12,815 bases of DNA, from contig DALYJJ010000162.1 of the NCBI GenBank assembly GCA_031969915.1, positions 1-12,815 on the forward strand. The letters run 5' to 3'. This stretch comes from DALYJJ01 sp031969915 (lineage in GTDB: Bacteria > Acidobacteriota > Terriglobia > Bryobacterales > Bryobacteraceae). Positions 1 to 6,428 of this stretch are shown here, piece after piece. The notes below the pieces were generated by a model. That model saw only the letters and a list, made by a program, of their open reading frames with translations, was not told the origin of the DNA and searched no databases. The position numbers were made by a program, and so were the translations under genes. The stretch's first letter is position 1, and every line of letters begins with the position of its first letter.

Positions 1-63
1 GCCGACAGCTTCGGCGGCTTCGGCGGCAGCGACAGCGGCGGCGGCGCGTCAAGAAGTTGGTAA
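1..63 (+). CDS. TPM-domain protein, C-terminal tail only (partial)
   Basis: An open frame enters from the left edge and ends at TAA 61-63. The 20 visible residues are a Gly/Ser-rich tail with FGG repeats ending in GGGASRSW. This low-complexity ending is characteristic of TPM-domain (YgcG/Psb32-type) proteins, which have an N-terminal signal peptide, a TPM domain, a transmembrane helix and then a Gly-rich C-terminus. The catalytic and membrane parts lie outside the window, so the call rests on the tail plus context: a LemA gene lies one gene downstream, and TPM and LemA genes are frequent neighbours. The next gene starts 3 bp after the stop. Other Gly-rich secreted proteins cannot be excluded from so short a piece. 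Confidence 0.6.
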   Translation, partial: ADSFGGFGGSDSGGGASRSW

Positions 64-66
64 CGG

Positions 67-777
67 ATGGAACGTCTGTTGACACAACTGGTGGAGCGTT
101 TGCGCAAGGCGCAGGGGGAGCGGCTCGTGTCGGTGGTACTGTACGGCTCCGCGGCGGTCGGAGACCACCAGGGCCGGTACTCGGACATCAACATCCTGTG
201 TGTAGTGGACGCGGTAGACGCGCGCGGCCTGGCCGCTTCGGAGGGCGTCTTTCACTGGTGGCGCGAACTGGGCAATCCGGCGCCGCTGCTGCTTTCCGAG
301 AGCGAAGTGCGAGCTTCCACGGATTGCTTTCCGATCGAGTTTCACGATATCCGCGAACGCCATCGCATTTTGCATGGCAAGGACGTAGTCGGCGGACTGG
401 AGGTAGACGATTCGTTCTATCGGGCGCAGGTGGAGCACGAGCTGCGAGCGAAGCTGCTGCGGCTGCGCCAGAAGGCGGCGGGGGTGTTGCAGGACGCCGG
501 GCTGCTGACGCAGTTGATGGCCGATTCGGTGTCGACATTCTGCGTTCTGGCGCGGCATGCGCTCCGCTTGCACGGGGCGCCGGCGCCGCATCTCAAGCGC
601 GACGTGGTGGCGCAGGCGCGCGAATCGCTGGGGCTCGATGGCAGCGCGTTCCTCACTTTGCTGGATGTTCGCGAGGAGCGCTTGAAGGCGCGGGACCTGA
701 AGCCGGCGGCGCTGTTTGAGAAGTATCTTGGCGAGATCCAGGTGTTGGTGGATGCCGTCGATCGTCTGGAGAAATGA
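67..777 (+). CDS. Nucleotidyltransferase-fold protein with altered motif
   Basis: A 236-residue cytoplasmic protein with no signal peptide. Residues about 20-47 read as a minimal nucleotidyltransferase (Pol beta superfamily) core: a beta strand, LYGSAAVG (G27, S28), then YSDINILCVV. The usual metal-binding pattern is S-D-x-D; here it is S39-D40-I41-N42, so the second aspartate is asparagine. Residues about 110-236 are helical and charged and may form a helical partner domain. Substrate and role are unknown. The ATG at 67 lies 3 bp after the TPM stop without a clear Shine-Dalgarno sequence, suggesting translational coupling. LemA starts 7 bp after its stop. It could be an active enzyme using other acidic residues or a degenerate, non-catalytic member. 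The fold assignment is fairly secure; the function is not. Confidence 0.75.
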   Translation: MERLLTQLVERLRKAQGERLVSVVLYGSAAVGDHQGRYSDINILCVVDAVDARGLAASEGVFHWWRELGNPAPLLLSESEVRASTDCFPIEFHDIRERHRILHGKDVVGGLEVDDSFYRAQVEHELRAKLLRLRQKAAGVLQDAGLLTQLMADSVSTFCVLARHALRLHGAPAPHLKRDVVAQARESLGLDGSAFLTLLDVREERLKARDLKPAALFEKYLGEIQVLVDAVDRLEK

Positions 778-784
778 CCCGATC

Positions 785-1351
785 ATGAAGATCCTGCTGA
801 TCGTGTCGGCGGCGGTGGTGATAGGGGTCCTGGTGTTCGGCGGCCAACTGATGGGCATTCGCAAGGATCTGGCGCGCCAGCGTGAGGCGATCACGGCGTC
901 CTGGGGGCACGTGGACGTGGCGATCGAGCGGCGCGCGGAGCTGGTTCCGCACCTTGTCGACACGGTGAAGGGCATCGCGCGGGAGGACAAGGAAGTATTC
1001 GCCCACCTGACGAGCGCCCGCGGCGCGCTGCGCGATGCGCGTTCGCCGCAGGAGCGGATTGAAGCGAACCAGCGGCTGGACACGGCGGTGGGCCGGCTGC
1101 TGCTGGTCACCGAGAACTATCCGCAGTTGAAGTCGAGCGAGAACTTCCTGCGGCTTCTGGACGACCTGGCCGGGACGGAAAACCGAATCGCCGTGGAACG
1201 GCGCAAGTACAACGAAGCGGTGCAGCGCTACAACACGAGTCTGGAACTCTTTCCCAACAACGCCGCCGCGACGTTGTTCGGTTTCGCGCGCAACGACGCC
1301 TACTACCGGGCATCGCCGGAAGCGCAGCGCGCGCCGCAGTTGAAATTCTAG
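785..1351 (+). CDS. lemA: LemA family protein
   Basis: A 188-residue protein, close to the usual LemA length. Residues 1-20 form a hydrophobic N-terminal membrane anchor (MKILLIVSAAVVIGVLVFGG). The rest is the typical helical bundle: RQREAITASWGHVDVAIERR, a RAELVPHLVDTVKG block, then SENFLRLLDDLAGTENRIA, VERRKYNEAVQRYNTSLELFP and a C-terminal FGFARNDAYY. These are hallmark LemA segments. The family is membrane-associated with its helical domain outside the cytoplasm; its biochemical role is unclear. The ATG at 785 is chosen because it starts directly at the membrane anchor; an in-frame ATG at 716 would add 23 non-conserved residues inside the upstream gene. A GGAG at 768-771 lies 13 nt upstream, slightly distant. 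The gene sits 7 bp after the nucleotidyltransferase and 10 bp before the aldehyde dehydrogenase. Confidence 0.9.
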   Translation: MKILLIVSAAVVIGVLVFGGQLMGIRKDLARQREAITASWGHVDVAIERRAELVPHLVDTVKGIAREDKEVFAHLTSARGALRDARSPQERIEANQRLDTAVGRLLLVTENYPQLKSSENFLRLLDDLAGTENRIAVERRKYNEAVQRYNTSLELFPNNAAATLFGFARNDAYYRASPEAQRAPQLKF

Positions 1352-1361
1352 GATTTGAATC

Positions 1362-2804
1362 ATGCCGCAAACATTCGCAAACTACATCAACGGAGAGTGG
1401 GTGACCGGGCCCACATTCGAAAATCGCAACCCGGCGAACACGGATGAAGTGGTGGGCCTGTTCGTGAAGGGGTCACCGGGAGACGTGAGCGCCGCGGCGG
1501 AGGCCGCGCAGGCGGCGTACCCGAAGTGGTCGTCGATGCCCGCGCCGGCGCGGGGCGCGCTGCTCTTCAAGGTGGCGGAGATTCTCGACCGGCGGTTCGA
1601 CGAAATCTCGGCCGAGATGACGCGCGAGGAAGGGAAGACGCTGCCGGAAGCGAAGGGCGAGGTGCGGCGGGCGATCAACATCTTTCGCTACTTCGCCGGC
1701 GAGGGCTCGCGGCTCAACGGCCTCCAGGTTCCGAGCGAACGCGAGCGGGTGCACATGTTCGCGATCCGAAAGGCGCTGGGCGTAGTAGGGCTGGTGACGC
1801 CGTGGAACTTCCCGAGTGCGATTCCCGCCTGGAAGCTCGCGCCCGCGCTGATTTGCGGGAACACGGTGATTCTGAAACCGGCCTCGGCCGCACCGCTGAG
1901 CGCATGGCGGCTGGTGGAAGCCTGCCATGAGGCGGGCCTTCCCAAGGGCGTGGTGAATTTCCTGGCGGGCTCGGGCGGCGTGTTGGGCGATGCGCTGGTG
2001 AACGCGCCGCAGTTGAAAGCGATCTCGTTTACGGGGTCCTGCGAGATCGGCGCTCATCTGCATGAGCAGGCTTCGCGGCGCCGGCTGCGGATCCAACTCG
2101 AGATGGGGGGAAAGAACCCGACCATCGTCCTGGCGGACGCCGATTTCGCGAGCGCCGTCGAGAACGTGGCCAACGCGGCGTTTTTCTCCACCGGGCAGAA
2201 ATGCACGGCCACCAGCCGGGCGATTGTCGAGGACGCCATCTACGACCGTTTCGTCGAGGCGCTGGCGGCGCGCACGCGGAGTTTGAAGGTGGGCGACGGG
2301 ATGAAAGCGGGAATCGAGATCGGCCCGTGCGTGGACCAGGGGCAGATGGAGACGGTGCTGCGGTACATCGACATCGGGCGGAAGGAAGCGGGCGAGCCGG
2401 TGGCGGGCGGCCGGCGCCTCACCGGGGGCGACTATGACCGGGGCCACTTCGTCGAGCCGACGCTCTTCGCCAACGTCACGGAGCAGATGACGATCGCGCA
2501 AGAGGAGATTTTCGGGCCGGTGCTGGCGGTGATGCGGGCGAGCGATTTCGAAGACGCGATGCGCATTGCCAACAACATCCCGTTCGGTCTTTCGGCGTCG
2601 ATCCAGACGACAAACGTTTCGCGGGTGTTCGACTACGTGTACCGCATGGAGGCGGGACTGCTGACGGTGAACCTGCCGAGCGCAGGGGTGGAATACCAGT
2701 TGCCGTTCGGAGGGACCAAGGACTCCAGCTTTGGGCCGAAGGAGCAAGGGCCGGCGGCACTCGACTTCTATAGCGACTACAAGACCGTTTATCTGAAATA
2801 CTGA
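1362..2804 (+). CDS. Aldehyde dehydrogenase, likely 2-oxoglutarate semialdehyde DH
   Basis: A 480-residue NAD(P)-dependent aldehyde dehydrogenase of normal family length and without signal peptide. Catalytic elements are all present: TPWNFP with oxyanion Asn149, the cofactor region VILKPASAAPLSA, FTGS near residue 225, general base Glu247 in LEMGGKNP, nucleophile Cys281 in STGQKCTATSR, and EEIFGPVLAV. The probable reaction is oxidation of 2,5-dioxopentanoate (2-oxoglutarate semialdehyde) to 2-oxoglutarate, the last step of oxidative pentose or sugar-acid breakdown. That substrate is inferred mainly from the adjacent dehydratase-like gene, whose product would be this aldehyde. A succinate- or other semialdehyde dehydrogenase remains possible. 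The AGGA at 1350-1353, overlapping the LemA stop, sits 8 nt before the ATG and is a good ribosome site. Confidence 0.9.
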   Translation: MPQTFANYINGEWVTGPTFENRNPANTDEVVGLFVKGSPGDVSAAAEAAQAAYPKWSSMPAPARGALLFKVAEILDRRFDEISAEMTREEGKTLPEAKGEVRRAINIFRYFAGEGSRLNGLQVPSERERVHMFAIRKALGVVGLVTPWNFPSAIPAWKLAPALICGNTVILKPASAAPLSAWRLVEACHEAGLPKGVVNFLAGSGGVLGDALVNAPQLKAISFTGSCEIGAHLHEQASRRRLRIQLEMGGKNPTIVLADADFASAVENVANAAFFSTGQKCTATSRAIVEDAIYDRFVEALAARTRSLKVGDGMKAGIEIGPCVDQGQMETVLRYIDIGRKEAGEPVAGGRRLTGGDYDRGHFVEPTLFANVTEQMTIAQEEIFGPVLAVMRASDFEDAMRIANNIPFGLSASIQTTNVSRVFDYVYRMEAGLLTVNLPSAGVEYQLPFGGTKDSSFGPKEQGPAALDFYSDYKTVYLKY

Positions 2805-2813
2805 TTCACTGAA

Positions 2814-2839
2814 GCGTGGCGGCCCGGAGGCCGCCGCGC
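2814..2839 (+). promoter_or_regulatory. Intercistronic GC-rich hairpin
   Basis: In the 52-bp gap between the aldehyde dehydrogenase and the dehydratase-like gene, GCGTGGCGGCC (2814-2824) pairs with GGCCGCCGCGC (2829-2839) around a 4-nt CGGA loop. This is an 11-bp stem with one G-U pair. No T-run follows, so it is not a classical intrinsic terminator. It is followed directly by a GGAGCTCC palindrome whose GGAG (2841-2844) may be the next gene's ribosome site, 12 nt before its ATG. It could be an mRNA-stability or processing element that sets different levels for upstream and downstream genes; this role is inference. Confidence 0.5.
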
Positions 2840-2856
2840 GGGAGCTCCTGAAATCC

Positions 2857-3699
2857 ATGCGACTGGGCCAGATCCGTTGGAATAACCGCATCACTGCCGC
2901 CGTCTTCGAGAACGGAGAGGCGCGCCTGATCCCCGACTACACTGTGTTCGACCTGCTGCTGCGGGCCGAAGCGGAGCGCGAGCCGCTCGACCGGCTGGTG
3001 AAAACGCACGTGAGCAATCACCGGGAGCCTGCTCCGCCGATCATCCCCATCCATCCGCGCGAGGTCTGGGCCTGCGGCTGCACGTACAAGCAGAGCGCCG
3101 AGTTTCGCGACGCTGAACACGGCACGCGCGAAGGCTTCTATGCCCACGTGTATCGAGAGCCGCGGCCGGAGATCTTCTTCAAGGGCACGGCGCGCGTGTG
3201 CGTGGGGAACAACAAGCCGATCGGCATTCGCGGCGATTCGAAGTTCACCGCGCCCGAGCCGGAGCTTGCCGTGGTTCTGGGTTCGAAGGGACAAGTGGTT
3301 GGCTACACGCTGGCCAACGACGTCTCGGCTTGGGATATCGAGCGTGAGAACCCGCTGTACCTGCCGCAATCGAAGGTCTTCACGGGCTGCTGCGCGCTGG
3401 GACCGGTGATCGTGACCGCCGACGAATTGCCCAACCCGCACGAACTCGAGATGACATGCACCATCCGGCGCGGCGAGGAGACGATCTTCACCGGGAGCGT
3501 GAACACGTCGCAACTGAACCGCCGCATCGAAACGCTGATCGAGTACCTGATGCGTTCGAACGCGGTGCCCACGGGTTCGGTGCTGCTGACCGGCACGGGC
3601 ATCATCGTGAGCGAGGAGCACGCGCTGAAGCCGGGCGACGTGGTGAGCATCACGGTTCCGGAGATCGGTACGCTCTCCAACCACGCGGAAATCGTTTGA
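2857..3699 (+). CDS. FAH-family 2-keto-3-deoxy-pentonate dehydratase-like
   Basis: A 280-residue cytoplasmic enzyme of the fumarylacetoacetate hydrolase fold. It resembles archaeal 2-dehydro-3-deoxy-D-arabinonate dehydratase (KdaD) in several blocks: VWACGCTY, RPEIFFKGT, PEPELAVVL, ENPLYLPQSKVF, GCCALGPVIV, FTGSVNTSQL and LLTGTGIIV. Metal ligands Glu134, Glu136 and Asp155 are in place with the family spacing. The expected reaction converts 2-keto-3-deoxy-pentonate to 2,5-dioxopentanoate, the substrate proposed for the upstream dehydrogenase; the pairing supports both calls. One oddity: the common NDVSARD motif reads NDVSAWD, with Trp159 replacing Arg. The ATG at 2857 has GGAG 12 nt upstream. 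The stop TGA overlaps the TTG start of the GH5 gene. Another FAH-type hydrolase or decarboxylase activity cannot be excluded. Confidence 0.82.
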   Translation: MRLGQIRWNNRITAAVFENGEARLIPDYTVFDLLLRAEAEREPLDRLVKTHVSNHREPAPPIIPIHPREVWACGCTYKQSAEFRDAEHGTREGFYAHVYREPRPEIFFKGTARVCVGNNKPIGIRGDSKFTAPEPELAVVLGSKGQVVGYTLANDVSAWDIERENPLYLPQSKVFTGCCALGPVIVTADELPNPHELEMTCTIRRGEETIFTGSVNTSQLNRRIETLIEYLMRSNAVPTGSVLLTGTGIIVSEEHALKPGDVVSITVPEIGTLSNHAEIV

Positions 3700-4724
3700 C
3701 GCGGCGGACGTTTCTTGCGGGCGCGGGAGCGGGAGCGGTTGCGGCGCAGGCCGCACCGGCCGGGTGGGGGCGCCAGCGAACGGGCGCGAACTGTTTCAAC
3801 GCCAAGGTGGACGCGGCGTGGATGGATGCCGCCGCGGCGGCGCGGATCGGCGTGGTCCGGCTTGCGTGGGAGAAATGGGGGGGCCGCGACTACCTGCTCG
3901 GTTCCGCGGACGACTACCGCGGCCTCGTCGCCGGCCACTTGAAACAACTGATCGCCACGCTCGACGCCCTTGCCGCGAGGCGCATCGATGTGATCCTGGT
4001 TCCCATCACGCTGCCGGGAGCACGGTGGCGGCAAATGAACAACGATCGCCGGGACGGGCGGCTGTGGAGGGAACCGAAGTACCTGGACCAATCGCGCCGC
4101 TTCTGGCAGGACCTTGCGGCGGCGGTGAAGGGCCACCCGGCGGTGTGCGCGCTGAATGTTCTCAACGAGCCGCATCCGCGCCCGGAGGGCGGCGACCTCA
4201 ACGCCTTCAATCGAGCGATGCTGGAGGCCATCCGCTCGAACGACGAGCGCGTGCCGGTGGTGCTCGAGTGCGCCCAGTTCGCCGATCCGCAGGCGATCAC
4301 TCCGCTTGCACCGGTGGCCGATGCGAACGTCCTCTACTCGGTGCACATGTACGAGCCTTACGAATACACCGCCTGGCGCAAACATCGAGGGAAGTTGAAG
4401 TATCCGGGTCCGATCCCGGCGGCCGAAGGCGGCCCGGTGGAAGAGGTATCGGTGCACTGGCTGGACCGCTATTTCGAGCCGCTGCGTGAGTGGACCAGGC
4501 GGCACGGCATGGGACCGGATCGGGTTTTGGTGGGTGAGTTTGGATGCGACCGGCGCAACGCCGGGGCGCCGCAGTACCTGGCCGATCTGATTCGTATCTT
4601 TGACCGGGAGCGGTGGCACTGGTTGTTCTACGCGTTCCGGGAGGACACCTGGGACGCAATGAACTACGAGGCGGGCAACGGCGCGGCGTGGCGCGTGTTC
4701 GAGCGGCGGCTGGCTACTCCTTGA
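3696..4724 (+). CDS. Tat-exported GH5-type glycoside hydrolase (cellulase-like)
   Basis: A 342-residue protein. The start is taken as TTG 3696, overlapping the previous stop as TTGA, because it places MTRRTFLAGAGAGAVAAQA at the N-terminus: a twin-arginine signal (R3-R4-T-F-L) with a likely AQA cleavage site near residue 19. An upstream in-frame ATG would lose this signal and bury 240 bp in the dehydratase gene. The body is a GH5-like (beta/alpha)8 barrel: NVLNEPHP with acid/base Glu158, YSVHMYEPYEYT near residue 215, VLVGEFGC with nucleophile Glu281, and FYAFREDTWDAMNYE near the end. The likely role is hydrolysis of beta-linked glucans or mannans in the periplasm or outside; substrate and subfamily cannot be told. 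It is translationally coupled to the dehydratase gene and overlaps the convergent gene by 11 bp. Confidence 0.85.
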   Translation: MTRRTFLAGAGAGAVAAQAAPAGWGRQRTGANCFNAKVDAAWMDAAAAARIGVVRLAWEKWGGRDYLLGSADDYRGLVAGHLKQLIATLDALAARRIDVILVPITLPGARWRQMNNDRRDGRLWREPKYLDQSRRFWQDLAAAVKGHPAVCALNVLNEPHPRPEGGDLNAFNRAMLEAIRSNDERVPVVLECAQFADPQAITPLAPVADANVLYSVHMYEPYEYTAWRKHRGKLKYPGPIPAAEGGPVEEVSVHWLDRYFEPLREWTRRHGMGPDRVLVGEFGCDRRNAGAPQYLADLIRIFDRERWHWLFYAFREDTWDAMNYEAGNGAAWRVFERRLATP

Positions 4725-5487
4725 ATTCGATTTTCGAGTCTGCCGAGAAGCGCTGGTAGTCCGTGTAGCGGATCTGCATTCTCATGCGCAGGGGTCCGGC
4801 GCGGAAGGGGAGCGTGTCGTCCGCGTGGGTGAAGACCGGGAACCAGTGCTTGCCGTCCACCTTCGCGCGTACGGTGGTGAAGCGCGGGAACAGGTTCTCG
4901 GTCTTGGAGCCGAGCAGATCGGGCACGGCCTTGCCCTGGCTGCGCACGACGACCTCTTCGCTCTTGCCGACCCACAGCAGGCCTTCGAAGAGGCGCTGCT
5001 CGTCGAGCACCTGGCGCGGCTTCACCTCCAGCAGCCAACACTCGACACCGTCGAGCGTCTCCTCGCCGCGGGGCGTCACCTGGTAGAGCCAGAGCAGGTC
5101 GGGGGTGAAGAGAAAGGGCTGGACGTCCCGGATATCGCGAAAGTCCTCCTCGGTGAGGCGCAGCCGCTGGAGGTTATTCTGCGTCGCGCCGACGATCTTC
5201 TCCGAGCGTTCGGCGGCGGGCGAGAAGACGATGTCGCGCACCTCTCGAAACCGGCCGCCGGGCGACTTGCCGGCGCCGAACTCCTCGACGACAACCTCCT
5301 GGCGGTACGTAAAGTGCAGGCGCGCATCGCGGTTTGCGGCCTCGTTTTTCGCCACGCGCCGCGCGAGGCCTTCGGGCTGCGCGCACAAAGGCGCGGCGGA
5401 CAACGCGAATGCTAGGATGAAGCCAATGCAGCCATCCCTACGCGGCTTTGGGGCCGCGGTCGCGTTGCTGTGGGTGGTAGGCTGCAT
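4714..5487 (-). CDS. Secreted protein of unknown function, lipoprotein-sorting-like
   Basis: A 257-residue protein, likely exported: after a long polar N-region of about 20 residues comes IGFILAFALSAAPLCAQ, ending in a plausible signal peptidase site near LCAQ. The mature part is beta-rich with regularly spaced strands (LHFTYRQEVVVEEF, LLWLYQVTPRGEETLDGVECWLLEVKP, LFEGLLWVGKSEEVVVRSQG, MQIRYTDYQRF). It resembles acidobacterial secreted proteins often given an outer-membrane-lipoprotein-sorting (LolA/LolB-like) label; this is fold-level resemblance only. No catalytic motif is seen. The ATG at 5487 overlaps the divergent CPBP gene by 62 bp and lacks a strong ribosome site. No in-frame ATG or GTG nearer the hydrophobic segment was found, so the start is uncertain. 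At its 3' end it overlaps the GH5 gene by 11 bp tail to tail. Confidence 0.7.
   Translation of the reverse strand: MQPTTHSNATAAPKPRRDGCIGFILAFALSAAPLCAQPEGLARRVAKNEAANRDARLHFTYRQEVVVEEFGAGKSPGGRFREVRDIVFSPAAERSEKIVGATQNNLQRLRLTEEDFRDIRDVQPFLFTPDLLWLYQVTPRGEETLDGVECWLLEVKPRQVLDEQRLFEGLLWVGKSEEVVVRSQGKAVPDLLGSKTENLFPRFTTVRAKVDGKHWFPVFTHADDTLPFRAGPLRMRMQIRYTDYQRFSADSKIEFKE
5414..5419 (+). promoter_or_regulatory. Possible -10 (TAGGAT) or ribosome site for CPBP gene
   Basis: TAGGAT ends 6 nt before the preferred ATG at 5426. Read as a -10 box, it would put transcription start about at the ATG, giving a leaderless mRNA. Read as RNA, its AGGA (5414-5417) is a Shine-Dalgarno sequence 8 nt from that ATG. 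The two readings exclude each other for the same transcript. No good -35 hexamer is visible 16-18 bp upstream, so the promoter reading is weak. Confidence 0.25.
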
Positions 5488-6394
5488 CGCCGGTCTCGTT
5501 TACGCTCACCAACAGAATATCCCCCGCGCCGTGGCGCTGGCGGTGTTGCCGGCGTTCCTGGTGGAACTATCGCTATACCTGGGGTCGGTGACGGAGCCGG
5601 CGCGGCGGCGTTTCGAAGCGGCGGCAGGCCCGGTGGCGCGAGCCGCGTGTTTAACGGCATCGGCTCTGCTGCCGTGGCTACTGACGGGGGCGCGCGGGCG
5701 CGGCTGGTTGTTGCTGGCGCTTTCGGCGGCGGTGTCGTTCTGGTATTTGGTGCTGCCGAAGCGGCGCTGGGCCGATGTGGCGCTGCTGGCGCTGCTGGCC
5801 GCCGTGCTCATCAATAAGCCGTTCGAGGCCATCTACCCGCGGCCATACGAGAAGCTGCGCATCGACGTGTTGGGCCAACTGATGTGGTTCCGGCTGGGCA
5901 TGGTCGCGTTCCTTTCCTTCCGCGGGAGCGAAGGGATCGGCGTGGGCTTTCTCCCCACGAAACGGGAATGGCTGATCGGGTTGCGCTGGTTCGCGATCTT
6001 TCTGCCCGCGGCGGCGGCGTTGAACGCGGCGGTGCGGTTTGCGGACTATGCGCCGCCTTCGCTGCCGTGGTGGCAGGAAGCGGGCATCGCCCTCGGGACG
6101 TTCCTGGGAATCCTGTGGGTGGTAGCGCTCGGCGAGGAGTTCTTTGTGCGAGGGTTGCTGCAGCAATGGCTCGCGGAATGGACGGGGAGTTTCCCGGCCG
6201 CGCTGGCGCTCGCGTCGATCAGCTTCGGCCTTGCACACCTGTGGTTCCGGCAGTTCCCGAACTGGCGGTTCGCGTTGCTGGCCACGGCGGCGGGTGTATT
6301 CTACGGGCTTGCGTTTCGCGAGGGCCGCGGGATTCGGGCCGCCATGGTGACGCACGCGTGCGTGGTCACCACCTGGCGCGCGTTCTTCCAGTAA
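5426..6394 (+). CDS. CPBP family intramembrane protease-like protein
   Basis: A 322-residue polytopic membrane protein with about eight hydrophobic segments. The C-terminal third carries the CPBP (CAAX protease / bacteriocin-processing, Abi) motifs: E237-E238-F-F-V-R242 (EExxxR), FGLAHLW with His271, and MVTHACVVTTW with His310. In related proteins these glutamates and histidines form the intramembrane metalloprotease site. The partner Asn often found four residues after the last His is Val here. The N-terminal 200 residues are extra membrane segments with no recognised domain. The target protein is unknown. ATG 5426 is preferred over ATG 5417 because AGGA lies 8 nt before it. The 5' end overlaps the divergent secreted-protein gene, and the GH3 gene follows after 34 bp on the same strand. 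Confidence 0.85.
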   Translation: MQPSLRGFGAAVALLWVVGCIAGLVYAHQQNIPRAVALAVLPAFLVELSLYLGSVTEPARRRFEAAAGPVARAACLTASALLPWLLTGARGRGWLLLALSAAVSFWYLVLPKRRWADVALLALLAAVLINKPFEAIYPRPYEKLRIDVLGQLMWFRLGMVAFLSFRGSEGIGVGFLPTKREWLIGLRWFAIFLPAAAALNAAVRFADYAPPSLPWWQEAGIALGTFLGILWVVALGEEFFVRGLLQQWLAEWTGSFPAALALASISFGLAHLWFRQFPNWRFALLATAAGVFYGLAFREGRGIRAAMVTHACVVTTWRAFFQ

Positions 6395-6413
6395 CCGGCG
6401 CGGAGCACTCCGA

Positions 6414-6419
6414 TAGAAT
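6414..6419 (+). promoter_or_regulatory. Possible -10 box (TAGAAT) before the GH3 gene
   Basis: TAGAAT lies 9 nt before the GH3 ATG in the 34-bp gap after the CPBP gene. As a -10 it would give a leader of only about 3 nt, while GGGA at 6420-6423 is also a usable ribosome site 5 nt before the ATG. No convincing -35 hexamer is seen. The similar placement of TAGGAT before the CPBP start makes it worth noting, but the GH3 gene could equally be read through from the CPBP gene. Confidence 0.3.
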
Positions 6420-6428
6420 GGGACCGCT

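Noticed and set aside
1473..2894. Long antisense open frame (473 codons) opposite the aldehyde dehydrogenase
   Set aside because: Arg/Pro/His-rich translation with no domain; a by-product of high GC at third positions opposite a well-supported gene.
3456..3695. Upstream ATG extension of the GH5 gene
   Set aside because: It would overlap the dehydratase gene by about 240 bp, has a shadow-like Arg/His-rich sequence, and would bury the twin-arginine signal.
5105..5425. Upstream extension of the CPBP gene
   Set aside because: The extra residues are Ser/Arg-rich antisense to the secreted-protein gene, and the membrane protein starts naturally at 5417 or 5426.
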